Shown: piece by piece, positions 9,142-20,500 of the stretch
How the letters are laid out: each line of letters starts with the position of its first letter
Numbering within the stretch: position 1 is the stretch's first letter
Assembly: GCA_016714785.1 (NCBI GenBank)
Contig: JADKCC010000002.1
Span: forward strand, 434,001 to 498,000
Direction: 5' to 3'
Source of the DNA: Saprospiraceae bacterium
GTDB taxonomy: Bacteria > Bacteroidota > Bacteroidia > Chitinophagales > Saprospiraceae
DNA length: 64,000 nt
Notes under the pieces: generated by a model
Databases searched by the model: none
Seen by the model: the letters and a program-made list of their open reading frames with translations, nothing else
Told to the model about the DNA's origin: nothing
Program-made: the position numbers and the translations under genes

Positions 9142-9807
9142 ATGGTTAGGATTTTTTCTCATATCATATCTTATATTATGCACCCACTTTTTATTGTCGG
9201 GTACGTGCTTTTTTATCTTATGGTTGCGAATCCTTATATTTTTGGCTTTTCTGGACCCAAAGCGCAAGGTTTAGTATTAATTTCTATCTTGACAATATCA
9301 GTCATGTTTCCACTCATTGCTATAGTCATGATGAAAACACTGGGTTTAATCAGTAGTATAGAAATGCCAGATAAAAAGGAAAGGATAGGTCCACTCATCA
9401 TTACTGGACTGTTTTATATGTGGCTTTATGTAAATGTCAGACACAATGATAACATACCTTCAGCACTGTCATTTTTTATATTAGGAAGTACTATAGCAGT
9501 TTTTATGGCTTTGACTATCAATAGTTTTACAAAAATAAGTTTGCATAGTATAGCTGCAGGTGGTTTTTTAGCAGGAATGCTAATCATCGTATTTAATTGG
9601 TCTTATGGATATTTAGATATACCTATGCCATTTTTAGACGTAGAATGGAGATGGAGTGATAGAATGGTGATATTGGTGGTTATGTTGCTTTCAGGGGCTG
9701 TAGGAACTGCTCGCTTATATCTGAAGGCGCACAAACAAGAAGAAATTTATGGTGGTTATATCGTAGGTATTCTTGCACAGATGATCGCTTATCGTGTCTT
9801 TTTTTGA
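9142..9807 (+). CDS. PAP2-like integral membrane protein
   Basis: About 221 residues with five or six hydrophobic helices. KKERIGP, SLHSIAAGG and ARLYLKAHKQEEIYGG sit where PAP2 acid phosphatases carry KX6RP, PSGH and SRX5HX3D, but the match is degenerate and catalysis is uncertain. I chose the ATG at 9142. An in-frame TTG at 9121 would overlap a promoter-like CATATTTG at 9117-9124. dapD follows after 20 bp. Confidence 0.65.
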   Translation: MVRIFSHIISYIMHPLFIVGYVLFYLMVANPYIFGFSGPKAQGLVLISILTISVMFPLIAIVMMKTLGLISSIEMPDKKERIGPLIITGLFYMWLYVNVRHNDNIPSALSFFILGSTIAVFMALTINSFTKISLHSIAAGGFLAGMLIIVFNWSYGYLDIPMPFLDVEWRWSDRMVILVVMLLSGAVGTARLYLKAHKQEEIYGGYIVGILAQMIAYRVFF

Positions 9808-9827
9808 TAATTAGTATTAAAATATAA

Positions 9828-10643
9828 ATGGAAGATTTAAAAAACCTGATAGAAAAACTTTGGAATGATAGGAGTCATCTTTCATCTCCTGGCTCGCAGG
9901 AAGCAATTAGAGAAGTAGTCGATTTAGTTGATAAAGGAAAGCTTAGAGTGGCAGAACCTGAAGGAGATGGCTGGAAAGTCAATGATTGGGTAAAAAAAGC
10001 TATCGTTCTGTTTTTCCCAATTCAACAAATGGAAACCATAGAAGTGGGACCATTTGAGTTTCATGATAAAATTCCACTTAAGAGAAATTATGCTGCACAA
10101 GGTGTACGCGTTGTACCCCATGCTATTGCAAGATATGGAAGTTTTATAGAATCAGGAGCAATATTGATGCCATCTTATATCAATATTGGCGCCTATGTAG
10201 GGAGTGGGACTATGGTTGATACCTGGGCCACAGTTGGTTCATGTGCACAAATTGGCAAAAATGTTCATCTTTCAGGAGGAGTTGGTATCGGTGGTGTATT
10301 GGAGCCACCGCAAGCGAGTCCTACTATTATTGAAGATAATTGTTTCGTAGGTAGTAGGTGTATCATAGTGGAGGGTGTACGTGTTAGAAAAGAAGCGGTA
10401 CTTGGTGCCAATGTAGTATTGACACAATCAACACACATTATTGATGTAACAGGTGATAAACCTGTGACTTATAAAGGCGAAGTGCCAGAAAGGTCTGTGG
10501 TTATTCCAGGTAGCTATACTAAAAAATTTCCAGCTGGAGAGTATCAAGTACCATGTGCACTTATCATTGGCCAAAGAAAGCCATCTACAGATACGAAGGT
10601 TTCACTCAATGAGGCTTTGAGAGATTATAGTGTAGCGGTATAA
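9828..10643 (+). CDS. dapD: Tetrahydrodipicolinate N-succinyltransferase DapD
   Basis: Transfers succinyl from succinyl-CoA to tetrahydrodipicolinate, the committed step of the succinylase route to meso-diaminopimelate and lysine. 271 residues: a helical N terminus (MEDLKNLIEKLWNDR), then a left-handed beta-helix of hexapeptide repeats (GAYVGSGTMVDTWATVGSCAQIG, GGVGIGGVLEPPQASP). These are diagnostic for DapD rather than other hexapeptide transferases. The D-Ala-D-Ala carboxypeptidase gene begins 8 bp later, so peptidoglycan precursor supply and wall trimming appear co-transcribed. Confidence 0.97.
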   Translation: MEDLKNLIEKLWNDRSHLSSPGSQEAIREVVDLVDKGKLRVAEPEGDGWKVNDWVKKAIVLFFPIQQMETIEVGPFEFHDKIPLKRNYAAQGVRVVPHAIARYGSFIESGAILMPSYINIGAYVGSGTMVDTWATVGSCAQIGKNVHLSGGVGIGGVLEPPQASPTIIEDNCFVGSRCIIVEGVRVRKEAVLGANVVLTQSTHIIDVTGDKPVTYKGEVPERSVVIPGSYTKKFPAGEYQVPCALIIGQRKPSTDTKVSLNEALRDYSVAV

Positions 10644-10651
10644 TAAAGTTC

Positions 10652-12040
10652 ATGAATACGATAAAAATATATTTTTTGTCAATTTGTGCATGTGTATTTT
10701 ATGCTTGCTCAAGCCCTAAAACTTTAGCTACTCATAAAGTCGATGTAACAATTTCAGATACGACAAGTGCAAATGATTTGTCAGGGCCACATTTCACTAA
10801 ATATGAACTTGAAAATCATATTATTAATACAATTGACACTACTGATGTTTTAAAATCAGGATTTACGGGCTTGGTGATTTATGATTTAGATGCTAAGGAA
10901 TTGGTATGTAATTACAATGCAGATAAGTATTTTGTAGCTGCATCCAATACCAAGTTGTTCACATTATATACGTGTCTAAAGACTTTAAAAGATTCCATAC
11001 CAGCTTTGAGGTATTTGGAGACTGATAGTACTTTTACTTTTTGGGGTACAGCTGATCCTACTTTAATGCATCCTTATTTTGCTGATGGCAAAGTAATTGA
11101 CTTTTTATTATCAAAATCTGCCACAAAAAAGATTATTTTGGCCAATACTGAAAATATACTTCCACAGTATGGACCAGGATGGATGTGGGATGATTATAGC
11201 GATTATTATCAACCAGAAATTACAGCATTCCCACTTTATGGCAATATACTTTGGGTGAGCCAGGATAGTTTTAAAACTTGCTACCAACCTACTTATTTGC
11301 TTAGAGATACTAGTATGTGTGAAGATTTGAAATATATAAAAAGAGACCTAGATAAAAATCATTTTACTTTTCCCAATAGGCTTAGTAGTACAATAAATTT
11401 TGATCAAGAAGTACCGTACAAAAATGCTTCAAAATTAAATCCTATCTTATTAGAAAATATTTTGCAAAAACCTGTAATAGAAAAGAAATTGCCATTATCT
11501 ACTGATGCTTTGACTATCCTTTCTTGGCCAATAGATACCGTTTTGAGACGAATGATGCAGGTAAGCGACAATATGCTGGCAGAACATTTGTTACTTTCAG
11601 CTGGTATGGTAGCAACAGATACTTTATCTTTACCACACACCATAAAATGGGTTAAATCACAACTGTTGAATGATATCCCTCAAAGGCCAATATGGGTTGA
11701 TGGTTCTGGTTTGTCCCGATACAATAGATTTACTCCATCTTCGATATTATATTTACTTAAAAAAATGTATGAGGAAGAGCAAGAATCTAGACTTTTTTCA
11801 TTGATGGCAGTAGGTGGCAATAATGGAACTTTACAATCTTTATATACTAATGATAATGGTCCATTTGTGTTTGCCAAAACTGGGTCAATGACTGGTGTTT
11901 ATAATCTAAGTGGTTATCTCATCACTGTCAAAGGTAAAAAATTAGCCTTTAGTTTTATGAATAATAACTTTGAAGGTAGTGTATCATCTGTAAAGAAGGC
12001 GGTTGAAAATATACTTATGAAAATAAGACTTAATTACTAG
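10652..12040 (+). CDS. dacB: D-alanyl-D-alanine carboxypeptidase/endopeptidase (DacB/PBP4 type), lipoprotein
   Basis: Class C low-molecular-weight penicillin-binding protein of 462 residues. The active-site SXXK is SNTK (S98, K101), the SXN motif is SDN in VSDNMLAEHLL, and the KTG motif is in AKTGSMTGVYNLSGY. The N terminus has a lipobox ending VFYAC (C19), so the enzyme is likely anchored in the periplasm. It removes the terminal D-Ala and cuts cross-links. It lies 8 bp after dapD. Confidence 0.93.
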   Translation: MNTIKIYFLSICACVFYACSSPKTLATHKVDVTISDTTSANDLSGPHFTKYELENHIINTIDTTDVLKSGFTGLVIYDLDAKELVCNYNADKYFVAASNTKLFTLYTCLKTLKDSIPALRYLETDSTFTFWGTADPTLMHPYFADGKVIDFLLSKSATKKIILANTENILPQYGPGWMWDDYSDYYQPEITAFPLYGNILWVSQDSFKTCYQPTYLLRDTSMCEDLKYIKRDLDKNHFTFPNRLSSTINFDQEVPYKNASKLNPILLENILQKPVIEKKLPLSTDALTILSWPIDTVLRRMMQVSDNMLAEHLLLSAGMVATDTLSLPHTIKWVKSQLLNDIPQRPIWVDGSGLSRYNRFTPSSILYLLKKMYEEEQESRLFSLMAVGGNNGTLQSLYTNDNGPFVFAKTGSMTGVYNLSGYLITVKGKKLAFSFMNNNFEGSVSSVKKAVENILMKIRLNY

Positions 12041-12171
12041 TTGATACTTATAGTAAATTTTGTATGCTAGGCATGATCCACTACGATTGGTTAATTAAAA
12101 TCAGAATATAGCGCAAACTCAATTTTTTATTATTGATGGTGCTTGGATTTTTATTATATGATAATAAATGT

Positions 12172-12198
12172 TTTATATATTGAATTTCAATATATAAA
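12172..12198. repeat. 27 bp palindrome upstream of odhB
   Basis: TTTATATATTGA at 12172-12183 and its perfect complement at 12187-12198 are separated by ATT. It lies 131 nt after dacB and 245 nt before the odhB start in very AT-rich DNA. It could end dacB transcription or bind a regulator. The 402 bp dacB-odhB gap otherwise holds only the odhB promoter. Confidence 0.5.
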
Positions 12199-12417
12199 TA
12201 ACGTTCAGTTCAATATACTTTTTAATTATTTTATAGAAAATGACACAAATTATTTACCAACAACATATAATATTTTTAATATAACAATTAGGTCAAAGGC
12301 ATCAAAATTATTTTACACCACATCTTTAAATTTAAGTAGTTTAAAAATATTTTTAGAATTATCTAAATATGATGAAATATTTTCGACTTGCGAAACAAAA
12401 ATACCATATTTTGCCTT

Positions 12418-12425
12418 TATCTTTG
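12418..12425 (+). promoter_or_regulatory. -7 promoter box TATCTTTG for odhB
   Basis: Fits TAnnTTTG and ends 17 nt before the ATG at 12443, giving a leader of about 10 nt. It fixes the gene start: the same frame is open far upstream, but that part is before the promoter. Confidence 0.7.
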
Positions 12426-12442
12426 ACCAAAATTTTGAATAT

Positions 12443-13670
12443 ATGAGTTTGGTAGAAATGAAAGTGCCTACTATAGGCGAATCCATTACAGAAGTTACCT
12501 TGTCGCAATGGTTAAAGAAAGAAGGAGATTTTGTAAAAGTAGATGAACCAATCTGCGAGTTTGAATCAGATAAAGCCACGCTTGAGTTTCCAGCTGAAGC
12601 ATCTGGCAAGTTAATATATGTTGCTAATGAAGGCGATGATCTGGCTATAGGTGCATTGGTAGCAAGAATAGATACTTCTGTTACTAATGGTGAACCTATT
12701 ATGGCGCCATTAGTCTCATCAACGGAGCCTGCAAAAATAGGTGAAACCTAACCAAAATTATGCAACAGGACACCCGTCACCAGCCGCAGGTAAAATATTG
12801 AGGGAAGGAGATGTGGACCCAACAAATGTTAGTGGATCAGGCAAAGATGGTCGTATTACCAAAGAAGATGCAGTCAAAGCAGTAGAAAATAAAAATGTCT
12901 CATCAACAACTATTCCACAGACACCTGTTGAAACTGCACCTACTTTACCCAAAATGGTTGTATCGGGAGCGAGGGTAGTGAGAGTAGAAAAAATGAGCCG
13001 AATGCGTAAAACAATCGCTGCAAGGTTGGTTTCCGCAAAAAATAATACAGCGATGCTTACTACTTTTAATGAAGTGGATCTATCAGCTGTCAATGAATTA
13101 AGAAAAAAATATCAAGATAAGTTTGTGGCTAAGTATGGTGTTAAATTGGGATATATGTCTCTTTTTGCAAAAGCGTGTGCCAAAGTGCTGATGGAAATGC
13201 CAGATGTTAATGCGATGATCGATAGTAATGACATCGTTTATCATGATTATGTAGATATTTCTATTGCGATTTCTACTCCTAATGGATTGGTAGTGCCACC
13301 TATACAAAATGTTGAGTCTATAGGGTATCATGATATTGAATTGAAAATAAAGGAGTTGGCAGACAAAGCTAGAAATGGAAAGTTAACCCTTGAAGAAATG
13401 AAGGGAGGCACTTTTACTATTACCAATGGTGGTACTTTTGGATCGCTCTTGAGTACTCCGATCATCAATGAACCACAATCAGCCATCTTGGGTATGCATG
13501 CCATAAAAGATAGAGCGGTTGTGGTAGATGGACAAATAGTAGTACGACCGATGATGTACCTCGCATTGTCTTATGACCACCGAATCATTGATGGCAGTAC
13601 ATCGGTAACATTCTTAGTAAAAGTCAAAGAATTGTTGGAAGATCCTATGACTTTGATGATGGACTTGTAA
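12443..13670 (+). CDS. odhB: 2-oxoglutarate dehydrogenase E2 (dihydrolipoyl succinyltransferase), frameshifted in the linker
   Basis: Core subunit of the 2-oxoglutarate dehydrogenase complex. It starts VEMKVPTIGESITEVTLSQW. The lipoyl domain has its lysine in ESDKATLEF. A peripheral-subunit-binding segment follows (PSPAAGKILREGDVDPTNVSGSGKDGRITKEDA), then the catalytic domain with active-site LSYDHRIIDGS. The lipoyl part ends at a TAA (12749-12751), while the rest is open in the next frame from a TAG at 12738. The shift must lie in 12740-12749. Removing one base there gives a normal 408-residue E2. The GESITEVTL start favours the 2-oxoglutarate over the pyruvate complex. The E1 gene is not adjacent. 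Confidence 0.88.
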
Positions 13671-13700
13671 GATAAATATTGTAGATATTATTACGATCAG

Positions 13701-13752
13701 AGTGTCGTTTAGTAAAAGGAGCATTCCTTTTGCTAAGCGACACTTTTGTTTT
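13701..13752 (+). terminator. Rho-independent terminator after odhB
   Basis: A 19 bp stem (13701-13719 with 13726-13744, a few G-U pairs), 6 nt loop AGCATT, then TTTGTTTT. It begins 31 nt after the odhB stop. The remaining 265 nt before porP/sprF are AT-rich and show nothing else I can support. Confidence 0.9.
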
Positions 13753-14017
13753 AATAAACTATGTAAAACACTATAAATTATAATAACATAAATCCATTAA
13801 ATGGAATATTATTGTAGTTTAAGTTATAAAAAGTACCAATTAAATTAAAAATAAATATATTAATTTCTGTGACTTCACTTTTCAAAATAGTCTTAATCAT
13901 TAGTACCAATAATTAAAGCACATATCCAATATTGGATGTTTTGGTAAAAACTCCAAGTATGTTTAATGTGCTTTCTATTGTCAATCGTTATTTATTACAA
14001 TATAAAATTTTTATTTT

Positions 14018-15043
14018 ATGCAATTTAAAAGTTTACACATTATTTTTATTGGGTTGCTTCTTGTATTTTCTTTTATTGGGCGTATTGCAGGGCAAGATAT
14101 ACATTATAGCCAATTCTATAATTCCCCACAAAATTTAAATCCCGCACAAACAGGTATTTTTAATGGTGACCATCGTTTTATCTTAAGTCATAGAGATCAA
14201 TGGCGTTTTGTTCCGGTACCATGGACTACTTTTAGTGGTGCTTATGACAGGAATATAATACCTTATCAAAGCGAATCACATTTTTATGGTGTAGGTGGAA
14301 ATATAAATTATGATAGACAAGGCGATTCAAGGCTTACCTTGCTCAATGTCAGCATTAATGGTGCTTTCCATAAATTACTTAATGCAAAAAACATATTGAG
14401 TCTTGGTGCAAATTTGGGTTTAGCTACTAAAGGCTTTGATACCAAATCTTTGAGATGGGACAAACAGTGGAATGGAGATATTTTTGACACAAATTTAGGG
14501 AGTCAAGAGGCTTTTCAAAGTACGGAGAGAATAAGCTATTTAGAAACAGGTATCGGCATCAATTATAGATATCAAAAATCAGATAGGACAAATTTGGATT
14601 TGGGCATTGCAGCCCTACACCTTGTTGAGCCTAAAGTATCCTTTTTGGGTGAAAAAGAAATAAAACTGCCTAGAAGATATACATTCAATGGAGTAGGCAA
14701 TTTTCAACTTACTAACCAGTTTGATATACAACTGCATGCTTTGCATCAGATACAAGGTGAATATAATGAAACAGTATTGGGTGGTTTAGGTAAGATATAT
14801 TTGAATCAAAATAGAGGTAAAGAGTTGCAATTGCATTTAGGCTTAGGCTATCGAACTTCAGGATCATTGATACCTACACTGGCATTTCAATATAATGAAT
14901 GGTATTTGGGAGCAAATATTGACTTTGATAGTACTCCTTTCAATAATGCGCTTGATACCAACAGGGGGGCTTATGAACTGCATTTGAGATATATTATCAA
15001 AAATGTTAGACCTTTTAAGTTTAAAAATTGCCCGATCCTTTAA
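14018..15043 (+). CDS. PorP/SprF family T9SS outer-membrane protein
   Basis: 341 residues. A signal peptide (hydrophobic run ending GRIAGQ) is followed by the family hallmark DIHYSQFYNSPQNLNPAQTG, then a beta-barrel with HRDQWRFVP and repeated aromatic strands. SprF/PorP proteins accompany T9SS type B substrates such as the adhesin SprB, attaching them to or exporting them across the outer membrane. Here the gene sits directly upstream of a PorE-like protein and a large type B-tailed protein, which supports that job. The paralogous family is large, so no symbol is given. Confidence 0.92.
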   Translation: MQFKSLHIIFIGLLLVFSFIGRIAGQDIHYSQFYNSPQNLNPAQTGIFNGDHRFILSHRDQWRFVPVPWTTFSGAYDRNIIPYQSESHFYGVGGNINYDRQGDSRLTLLNVSINGAFHKLLNAKNILSLGANLGLATKGFDTKSLRWDKQWNGDIFDTNLGSQEAFQSTERISYLETGIGINYRYQKSDRTNLDLGIAALHLVEPKVSFLGEKEIKLPRRYTFNGVGNFQLTNQFDIQLHALHQIQGEYNETVLGGLGKIYLNQNRGKELQLHLGLGYRTSGSLIPTLAFQYNEWYLGANIDFDSTPFNNALDTNRGAYELHLRYIIKNVRPFKFKNCPIL

Positions 15044-15078
15044 AGTTTTTAAATTATTTTCCACTTAAAATTATTAAA

Positions 15079-17478
15079 ATGAACATAAAATATTTATTCA
15101 TTCTATTACTGCTATTAGGAAATAGTATGATTCAGGCACAATCCAAAATATCGTTTATTGCAGCTGCCGAAGAAGCTTACAATGAAAAAAATTATCATGG
15201 TGCATTAGTATATTTTGATGAGGCACTTAAGTTTGATAATCAAGATGCAGATATTTTGTATAAGACTGCCGAGGCTGCACGCAAGTATAATGCTTATGGA
15301 TTTGCAGCATCAAAATATAAATACCTTTTGGATACCTTAAAAAACAGTGAGTACCCTGATGCCACCTATAGATTAGGTGAAATGTATCATAAATTGGGCC
15401 AGTACGATAAAGCATTGATGTATTACAATCTGTACCTTTCGGAGTATTCTAACACTGACATAACGACGACTGCAGATGCTAGAAAAAATGTTGATGCAGT
15501 TAAGAAAGCACAAACATTCATCAATAATGTTGATAAATCTGCGACTATTTTGAGAATGGGAAATGATGTTAACTCTGATGATGCTGATTTTGCTGCATCC
15601 GACCGTAAAGGCAATATGTACTTCAGTTCATTGAAATATGAAAGCAAAGCAAAAGCTCTAAGGTATAAACAAATTGCTAAATCTTTGGTGAAAGCTCAAG
15701 GTGGTACAAGTTCGGAGCTTATATCTGGAAGCTTGAATGAAAGAGATCAGTCAGTGGCTCACATAGCATTTAATGCAAATCAATCAAAAGCATACTACAG
15801 TGTATGTGATTATGTGAATGGTTGGAGTCAATCATGTAAGATATATAGAAGCGATTTAGATGAAAGTGGCAACTTTACAAATGAATTTGTACTGCCAAAT
15901 GCTATCAATGATGGAATAAGTTCCAGTACCCAGCCAAATATTGGAATAGATATATCAGGTAAAGAAATATTGTATTTTGTATCAAATAGATCAGGAGGCC
16001 AAGGTGGTAGAGATATATATTCATCAGTCATCGATGGAAATAATTTTGGAGTGCCAGTCAATCTCACTGCAGTAAATACTAAAGAAGATGAAATTTCTCC
16101 TTTTTATCACTTAGACACTAAGACACTTTATTGGAGTACAGAGGGAAGAGCAGGGTTTGGTGGATTTGACATATTCAGAATTTCAGATAATAGTTCAGTT
16201 CCTGAGTTGATGCCTGCACCTTATAATACGAGTATGAATGATATGTTTTACTATATGGATGAGACAGGTACAAAAGGATACCTTACATCCAATAGATCTG
16301 GCGCTGCTTACCAATATGATAGCTATGAAGCATGTTGTATGGACATATACAGTATTGATGTTAAACCTGAAATAAGATTGGATGTATTAACCTTACTACA
16401 ATCTGACAGTTCAGACCTAACTGGCACAAGAATATGTCTTTTGGATGGTGATACAGGTTTTGAAATAGAATGTTATGACAATCCGCAAGATATAAATAAA
16501 CGATCATTTAAGCTTATCGCAAACAAAAACTATAAACTGATTGCTACTAAAGATGGATATACGTCTGCAAAAGAGACTTTTAGAACGTCGCCTTCAGATA
16601 AGGTAATAACCAAACATTTATTGCTATCACCTTCGATAATAAAATTGGAAGTATTTACTTTTGAAAATCCATCTAGAGCGCCTCTTCCGGGTACCACTGT
16701 TACTTTAACAGATCTAACAGATGGTAGCGTTCAGAAAATTGTTGTGACAAACGATAAAGGCCATGATTTTGTATTTGATGTGAAATTAGGTAGGAAATAT
16801 AAGTTAGAAGCAACAAAAGATGGTTTTACCTACGCTTCTGAATTGATAAGTACAGTCAATATAACAGGAACTATAAGGAAGGATTTATATCTACAAAGAG
16901 CAACATTGCAGGAATTACTTCCTATTTCATTGTATTTTGACAACGATTTTCCCAATCCACGCAGTAATCAGCCTACTACTACATCTAGATTTGTAAGTTT
17001 AGCCAATGATTACATATTAAGAAAGGGGGATTATATTAAGAATTTTACAGCACCATTGGCAGGAGAAGCAAAACAAATTGCTACAGCTCAAATTGAGTCA
17101 TTTTTTACGGATGATGTTCAAAATGGTAGAGATAAGTTAATTGCTTTCATGGTACAATTGGAACAAAGATTGTCTAAAGGCGAAAAAATAGAATTAGAAG
17201 TGAGAGGTTTCGCATCTCCCAGATCGAAGTCAGATTATAATAAAATTCTTAGTGAGCGTAGGGTAAATTCTATTAAAAACGAATTAAGCTCGTACAATGG
17301 AGGCTTTATTAAAAAATATATTGACAACGGAGCACTGAGATTGAAAGATGTAACTTTTGGAGATAAAACATCCAAACCAAATGTCATCGGGGACTTAAAA
17401 GATGAAAGAAATTCAATCTATAATATTAATGCAGCCAAAGAAAGACGTGTAGAAATATTAAAGGTCAATTATAACTAA
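15079..17478 (+). CDS. PorE-like protein: TPR, beta-propeller, carboxypeptidase-like domains, OmpA C-terminal domain
   Basis: About 799 residues. The start at 15079 gives a clean signal peptide (MNIKYLFILLLLLGNSMIQAQ). Residues ~25-150 are TPR-like helices (AYNEKNYHGALVYFDEAL). Residues ~170-430 are a PD40/WD40-like propeller (FVSNRSGGQGGRDIYSS, YLTSNRSGA). Two carboxypeptidase/SpaA-like sandwiches follow, then an OmpA-like peptidoglycan-binding domain (LYFDNDFPNPRS ... ERRVNSIKNEL). This is the domain order described for PorE, which ties the T9SS to peptidoglycan. The C-terminal OmpA motif is divergent. It is 35 nt downstream of porP/sprF. Confidence 0.85.
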   Translation: MNIKYLFILLLLLGNSMIQAQSKISFIAAAEEAYNEKNYHGALVYFDEALKFDNQDADILYKTAEAARKYNAYGFAASKYKYLLDTLKNSEYPDATYRLGEMYHKLGQYDKALMYYNLYLSEYSNTDITTTADARKNVDAVKKAQTFINNVDKSATILRMGNDVNSDDADFAASDRKGNMYFSSLKYESKAKALRYKQIAKSLVKAQGGTSSELISGSLNERDQSVAHIAFNANQSKAYYSVCDYVNGWSQSCKIYRSDLDESGNFTNEFVLPNAINDGISSSTQPNIGIDISGKEILYFVSNRSGGQGGRDIYSSVIDGNNFGVPVNLTAVNTKEDEISPFYHLDTKTLYWSTEGRAGFGGFDIFRISDNSSVPELMPAPYNTSMNDMFYYMDETGTKGYLTSNRSGAAYQYDSYEACCMDIYSIDVKPEIRLDVLTLLQSDSSDLTGTRICLLDGDTGFEIECYDNPQDINKRSFKLIANKNYKLIATKDGYTSAKETFRTSPSDKVITKHLLLSPSIIKLEVFTFENPSRAPLPGTTVTLTDLTDGSVQKIVVTNDKGHDFVFDVKLGRKYKLEATKDGFTYASELISTVNITGTIRKDLYLQRATLQELLPISLYFDNDFPNPRSNQPTTTSRFVSLANDYILRKGDYIKNFTAPLAGEAKQIATAQIESFFTDDVQNGRDKLIAFMVQLEQRLSKGEKIELEVRGFASPRSKSDYNKILSERRVNSIKNELSSYNGGFIKKYIDNGALRLKDVTFGDKTSKPNVIGDLKDERNSIYNINAAKERRVEILKVNYN

Positions 17479-17512
17479 TACATTTAAGTAACAATATCAA
17501 AATATATTACAA

Positions 17513-20500
17513 ATGATGAATTTTGTAAAAAATAATTTAAAAAATCTTTGGATTAAAATAGCTATATTTGTAGCATTTATGCCCATTTCTGCAAGTGCTA
17601 CACATATCATAGGTGGAGATATGACATATAGATTTGTAGGCAACAATCAATATGAAGTAACCTTAACACTAAGGAGAGATTGTCAGCTTGGACAGGTATC
17701 TTTTGATCCTCAGGCGTCGATAGGTATTTATGGAGTAGGTATCAATCAACCATTCACACTTATTGACGAGGTCAGAATATCATTTATGGAAAGCGATACG
17801 GTAGGCAACACTATAGTTTCTGCTTGTGGTTTTGAGGATCAGAAGTATGTGTTCAAAGGACATCATATAGAGACACCATTACCTTACCATTTCGACAAGG
17901 AGGCTATATAGTAGCATATCAGCGTTGCTGTAGAAATGGATCATTGGGCAATATCATTAATCCGTTGGAAACAGGAACTACTGAATGGATACATGTTACA
18001 GAAGATGCACTCCTAACAGGCAATAGTTCCCCAACCTTCAAAAATTGGCCTGAAGTATATATTTGTGCCAACCAACCATTGATTTTTGATCATTCAGGAT
18101 CTGACATTGACGGTGATTCTTTAGTGTATAAATTGTGTACACCACACGAAGGGGCAGATATTGTGAACAATACACCACAACCACCATTTCTGCCGCCATT
18201 TGGTTTGATCACATGGAGAGATCCTTATAGATTGGATGATATGATGGGCGGTACACCACTTGTTATTGATCCACAAACTGGTATATTGACTGCAAACCCT
18301 AATTTGGTTGGTCAGTTCCTCATAGGTGTATGTATGGAAGAATATCGCAATGGTGTGTTGATATCAAAAGTGATGAGGGATTTTCAGTACAATGTTAGGG
18401 TGTGTAGTACTCCTGTAGTTGCAGACTTTGATATTGCAGTTGACCCTTGTGACAGTTTAAGTTTTAAGATTACAAATAAATCTATAGATGCAGACGTTTA
18501 TGAATGGAATTTTAATTTTCCATCTACCGACCCCAAATATCTTTTCACTGTTGAGAACCCTTCTTTCAGTTATGATACTCCAGGAGCATATACTATAAGA
18601 TTGGTTGCAAAATCAAATAATGGTGCATGTGATAGTATCGTAACACGTCAAATTTTAGCATTTTCTGGAGCTAATATACCAGATTTGAATATTATTGCAG
18701 ACGAAATTACATTATGTGCAGGCGAAAAAGTTTCATTATTGACCAATGCAAATCCCAATAATACTTATCAATGGAGTCCAATGCAAGGTCTCGATTTGTC
18801 AGACCCAACTAATCCCATATTTATAGGCACAGAATCAGGTTTGTATTCTGTAACTGTTACTAATTTGACATTATGCTCAAATAGTGCCACAATAAATATC
18901 ATAGTAAAGCCGGGAACATTACCTATTTCGATTATGGGTGATACGGATATTTGTGATAATCAAGTAAGTTTGGTAGCAACTGGAAGCTCAGGTATTTTTG
19001 AATGGAGTATGACAGAAGATTTTAATATTATTATTTCAAATAATGAAACATTGTCAGTCAATCAAACTTTAGGCGAACAAAAATATTTTGTAAGGTCGAT
19101 ACAATCAGAATGCGGTGAAGTAGTAGAAGATATAATAGTACGAAGGAGACCTATTATGATTGATTTTGAAAAGGCGATATCTATTTGCAAAGGTTCTGAA
19201 AAAAACACCACTATTGCAAATTTTGATTTGGATCAAAATCTAACTTTTACATGGAATGATCCTCATATTATTAAGGTAGAAAATGGTACAGTTACGGTGT
19301 TAAGTAATGAAATGGATACATCATTCTTCATAATTAACGGATTGGTGACAAATCAATATGGTTGTTCTCAAGATATTACAATACGATTTGATGTTTTAGA
19401 AGTTGGCGATGTAACATTTGATGCAATACTCAAATCTTGTGATGATCATACGATGTGTTTTGATATTGTTGGCTCTTATGATGGCAATGTAAAATGGACT
19501 TTTGGCTCTGGTTTAAGTCAAGATACTTCTGACTTGACAAGACCATGTTTTACTTATGCAGAAGGTGGTATTTATATTGTTTCGTTGATTAATACAAGTT
19601 CTGAATGTCCATTTGAACCATTCACAAAGACTATCACAGTACCAAACATTAGTGACAAATCTGTAAATGTAGAAGCAGAATTGACCAATTGTAATGACAA
19701 CAAAGTTTGTTTTAAAATAGAAGGTAGTTATGTTGGTGATTTATCTTGGAATTTTGGAGATGTAAATAGTAATGTTAATACGTCAGCTGTGTCGGCACCA
19801 TGTCATTCATTTTCTGGATCTGGCACTTATCAAGTTTCTCTAGAAAATATGAATGTTGCTTGTCCTTTTAGTACAGTAATTACTGTTGTGACTATAGATC
19901 AACCTTTCAAATTGAATCCTATTGGTGATAGAATAATATGCGAAGGTGAAAACTTGACTCTAAATGCAGAGACAAATGGATCGAATGTAACATTTGTGTG
20001 GTATGACGATCAAGGTAAAGTGATCGGAAATGAAGCATCCATCATTATCAATCCGATGAGTGACACAGATGTTACCGTAAAGGCAACGAATAGTAAAGGT
20101 TGTACTGATTCACTTACTATGCATATAACTATATTCAAATTTGATTATACGATTGATTTGCCACAAGTAATATGTCCAGAGGAAGAGTTCCAGATTAAAG
20201 TTAACATAAATAGCCCTGCAAATTATAATTTTGAATGGTCTCCTACTGAATGTGTGGTTATGGGTGGTAACACAAGCCAACCAATAATTTTGGCAATACC
20301 TGGAAAAACAATAACTGTAGTGATTACCAATAAAGAAACCGGTTGTAGAGAAACCCGAAATATCATGCCGGAAATAAAAGCTCCGATCATCTTTAATATT
20401 TCAGGTGAGTTATGTAATGACCAACCTTCTAGTTTAAATATCAACATCGTAAATCCTGAGAATTATACTTATCTATGGTCTCCTTCAGCATTTATTATTT

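Noticed and set aside
12143..12442. Upstream extension of the odhB frame to an earlier ATG
   Set aside because: The extension precedes the -7 box at 12418, is AT-derived (Ile/Asn/Tyr-rich), and normal E2 proteins begin near VEMKVPTIGES.
15028..15078. PorE-like protein starting inside porP/sprF
   Set aside because: The extra 17 residues are not signal-like; the ATG at 15079 gives a standard signal peptide.
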